From positions 1-7,799 of the forward strand of contig JAEXXW010000364.1 of the NCBI GenBank assembly GCA_023405565.1: DNA of 7,799 nucleotides, in the 5' to 3' direction. The first letter of the stretch is position 1, and the number at the start of each line of letters is the position of its first letter. This document shows positions 6,231 through 7,799 of the stretch, in pieces. Source of the stretch: Pseudomonadota bacterium (GTDB lineage Bacteria; Pseudomonadota; Alphaproteobacteria; Rhizobiales; Xanthobacteraceae). The notes below the pieces were generated by a model. The model ran no database searches and was not told the DNA's origin. It worked only from the letters and a program-made list of their open reading frames with translations. Made by a program: the position numbers and the translations under genes.

Positions 6231-7678
6231 TGGCGAACCCAGCCCTCACCGAGCTGCCGCCATTCACGCTCTTGGATGAGCCAGACCTGTCGTTTTCGCC
6301 ATCCGATGCCACCCAGGTAGATGTCCATCCATTGCGTGGCCTCCTGAACTTCGGGCCGTATTCGAAAGGATCGTTTAGCGGATACACCCCCCGTATTCGA
6401 ATCGCGACGGTTGGCCCGGAGAGCGCTTTCCATCGTCGCGGTGACCTGATGAAGCTGTTGCGGGGCGTGCATCGGCCTTCCGACCGATCAGAATATGTGC
6501 CGGAATATCCCGGTTTTGAGAGCCTGTTCCGCGTGTCGCTTGATGCCGCGCCAGCGAGCGCGCACATCAAGTGGCCTGAACACCTCGACCAGTTGCCGGG
6601 CGACGGCAACGCGCAGCATCGCCTATACCTTGCAATGGATGCCGCGCTCCGCCGCCTCGACGCCGTTCGCAATGAGTTCGACGTTGTGCTGGTCCACTTT
6701 CCTGACAACTGGGACACGGCGACACGCGGAAAATTCTTTGACGCACACGATGTGCTGAAGGCTTTGGGCGCGAAGTATAATATTCCGACCCAGGTTCTGA
6801 ATGATCGCGCCTTTACCTTCAGTTTTAAGGCCTCGCTCGCGTGGCGTCTTTCAACCGCACTTTATGTGAAGGCTGCGGGCACGCCATGGAAGCTCGCGCC
6901 GCTGAAGGGTGTGCCGGCGGACACCGCCTACATCGGCTTGGCTTATGCCCTGCGCGGTGACCAACAAGACGCGCATTATGTGACGTGCTGCTCGCAGGTC
7001 TTCGACATGGACGGCGGCGGAATGCAGTTCGTTGCGTTCGAGGCGCGCGACCCGGTGGCCGACGTGGCCGAAGCCCGCCGGAACCCCTTTCTAAGTCGCG
7101 ACGACATGCGCGCGGTCCTTGCCCGTAGCCTGGAACTCTATCAGGGGCGCAATGGCGGCAACCTACCAAAGCGCATGGTCATTCACAAAACGACCGCGTT
7201 CAAGGAAGCTGAAATCGAGGGCGCGTTCGATGCGCTTAGCGGCGTAGCGGAAATAGAGTGCGTCGAGGTCAGTTCGGCATCGTGCTGGCGCGGCGTCTGG
7301 CTCATCAAGTCGGGCGTAGAGAAACCGCCGTCAAAACCTTCGGGGTTTCCCGTGCCGCGCGGGACGATGGTGATCCGCACGGGCAATTCTGCCTTGATAT
7401 GGGTGGCGGGCAATGCTCCCGAGGTCTCAACCAAAGGCGATTACTATCAGGGCAAGAAGAGCATTCCCCGGCCACTACAACTGATCCGTCATGCCGGCAG
7501 CGGGCCACTTGAACTCACTGCCCATGAGGCGTTGGCCCTCACGAAGATGGATTGGAATAACGACGCGCTCTACGACCCAGTACCGGTTAGCATTCGCTAT
7601 TCGCAGAAACTGGCCCGCACGATAGCGAACGTCCCGGACCTACCTCGGAATGTTTATCCTTATCGGTTGTTCATGTGA
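6227..7678 (+). CDS. Short prokaryotic Argonaute, MID-PIWI, catalytically inactive
   Basis: A 483-residue short pAgo with only MID and PIWI domains; long Argonautes are roughly 700-800 residues and add N and PAZ. The MID domain (about 150-225) includes PTQVLNDRA (187-195) and a W-LS-ALYVKAAGTPWKL segment (206-223) of the type that forms the guide 5'-phosphate pocket; Q189, K201 and K215 are candidate contacts. In the PIWI domain (about 232-483) the strand that normally carries the first catalytic Asp reads YIGLAY (235-240), with A239 in its place, and the HRDG-like site reads HKTT (320-323). The C-terminal signature KMDWNNDALYDPVPVSIRYSQKLA (440-463) is intact. The protein should bind guide and target without slicing. 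With the SIR2-APAZ partner it forms the sensing half of SPARSA. The 4-nt overlap suggests translational coupling and matched amounts. Family call is firm; guide type cannot be read from sequence. Confidence 0.93.
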   Translation: MMANPALTELPPFTLLDEPDLSFSPSDATQVDVHPLRGLLNFGPYSKGSFSGYTPRIRIATVGPESAFHRRGDLMKLLRGVHRPSDRSEYVPEYPGFESLFRVSLDAAPASAHIKWPEHLDQLPGDGNAQHRLYLAMDAALRRLDAVRNEFDVVLVHFPDNWDTATRGKFFDAHDVLKALGAKYNIPTQVLNDRAFTFSFKASLAWRLSTALYVKAAGTPWKLAPLKGVPADTAYIGLAYALRGDQQDAHYVTCCSQVFDMDGGGMQFVAFEARDPVADVAEARRNPFLSRDDMRAVLARSLELYQGRNGGNLPKRMVIHKTTAFKEAEIEGAFDALSGVAEIECVEVSSASCWRGVWLIKSGVEKPPSKPSGFPVPRGTMVIRTGNSALIWVAGNAPEVSTKGDYYQGKKSIPRPLQLIRHAGSGPLELTAHEALALTKMDWNNDALYDPVPVSIRYSQKLARTIANVPDLPRNVYPYRLFM

Positions 7679-7799
7679 TGAGGTTTCTACAAATTAGAAA
7701 TGAGCCGAACCGATGGTATTGCTGAGAACTAAGTATGAAATCTGACTTAAATTATACTTCGTAAGAGACGCGCGCATTCTGCAATGCAAAGATGGCTTC
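7679..7799. other. AT-rich 3' flank of the defence operon
   Basis: The base composition turns AT-rich right after the Argonaute stop. TTTCTA (7684-7689) and TAGAAA (7695-7700) form a 6-bp hairpin with a 5-nt loop and no T tract, a weak terminator candidate at best. AAGTAT (7731-7736) and ATACTT (7754-7759) form a second spaced inverted repeat. Only frames of about ten codons occur. The stretch may hold the end of the operon and the promoter of a gene beyond the window. Confidence 0.4.

Larger units (their letters stand above)
3152..7678 (+). other. Fic plus SPARSA defence operon
   Basis: Three same-strand genes with gaps of 13 bp and -4 bp and one candidate promoter. Genes two and three are a standard SPARSA pair that needs no further protein in the systems I know of. 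The Fic gene is the added member. Tight spacing supports one transcript; functional linkage of Fic is inferred. Confidence 0.7.

Noticed and set aside
3121..7752. CTTAAAT at 3121-3127 and 7746-7752 as attachment or target-site repeats flanking the cassette
   Set aside because: A 7-bp match in two AT-rich stretches is easily chance, no recombinase is visible, and the first copy is better explained as part of the operator repeats.
1..7799. CRISPR array, tRNA or rRNA gene
   Set aside because: No regularly spaced repeats, cloverleaf-like segments or rRNA-like sequence were seen on either strand.

Overview
The window looks like accessory DNA from a high-GC alphaproteobacterium. A sphingomonad-type host (Sphingobium/Novosphingobium-like) is my guess, based on GC-rich coding, the style of the large ParB-like protein and the protein flavour. 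No marker gene here proves it. The left third looks like plasmid or integrative-element backbone and the right two thirds like defence cargo.

Left part, minus strand. A 675-residue orphan ParB/KorB-like protein (49-2076) ends in front of a GC-rich hairpin (15-42) that could terminate it. Its leader carries a strong 34-nt hairpin (2096-2129) just upstream of its ribosome binding site. A 349-bp non-coding stretch (2077-2425) separates it from a 208-residue protein of unknown function (2426-3052) with a CxxC...HC putative zinc-binding motif.

Divergent control region, 3053-3151. This short AT-rich stretch holds a perfect 11-bp inverted repeat, four TTAAG/CTTAA half-sites and a plausible -35/-10 pair (3118-3146). 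The spacing would start transcription at about the fic start codon, so the operon may be leaderless.

Right part, plus strand. Three tightly packed genes follow: a class II-like Fic AMP-transferase with a C-terminal winged helix (3152-4333), a SIR2-APAZ protein (4347-6230) and a short prokaryotic Argonaute with a catalytically dead PIWI domain (6227-7678). The fic-SIR2 gap is 13 bp, and the SIR2 and Argonaute genes overlap by 4 nt (ATGA). The last two genes are a SPARSA system, a known kind of short-Argonaute defence: the Argonaute uses a guide to detect invader nucleic acid, and the SIR2 domain then destroys NAD+ so that the infected cell stops or dies. The unusual point is the Fic gene as first cistron, which may be an autoregulator, an AMPylating modulator of the SPARSA complex, or an extra toxic arm.

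The last 121 bp (7679-7799) are AT-rich, hold only weak inverted repeats and no gene, and may mark the edge of the cassette.
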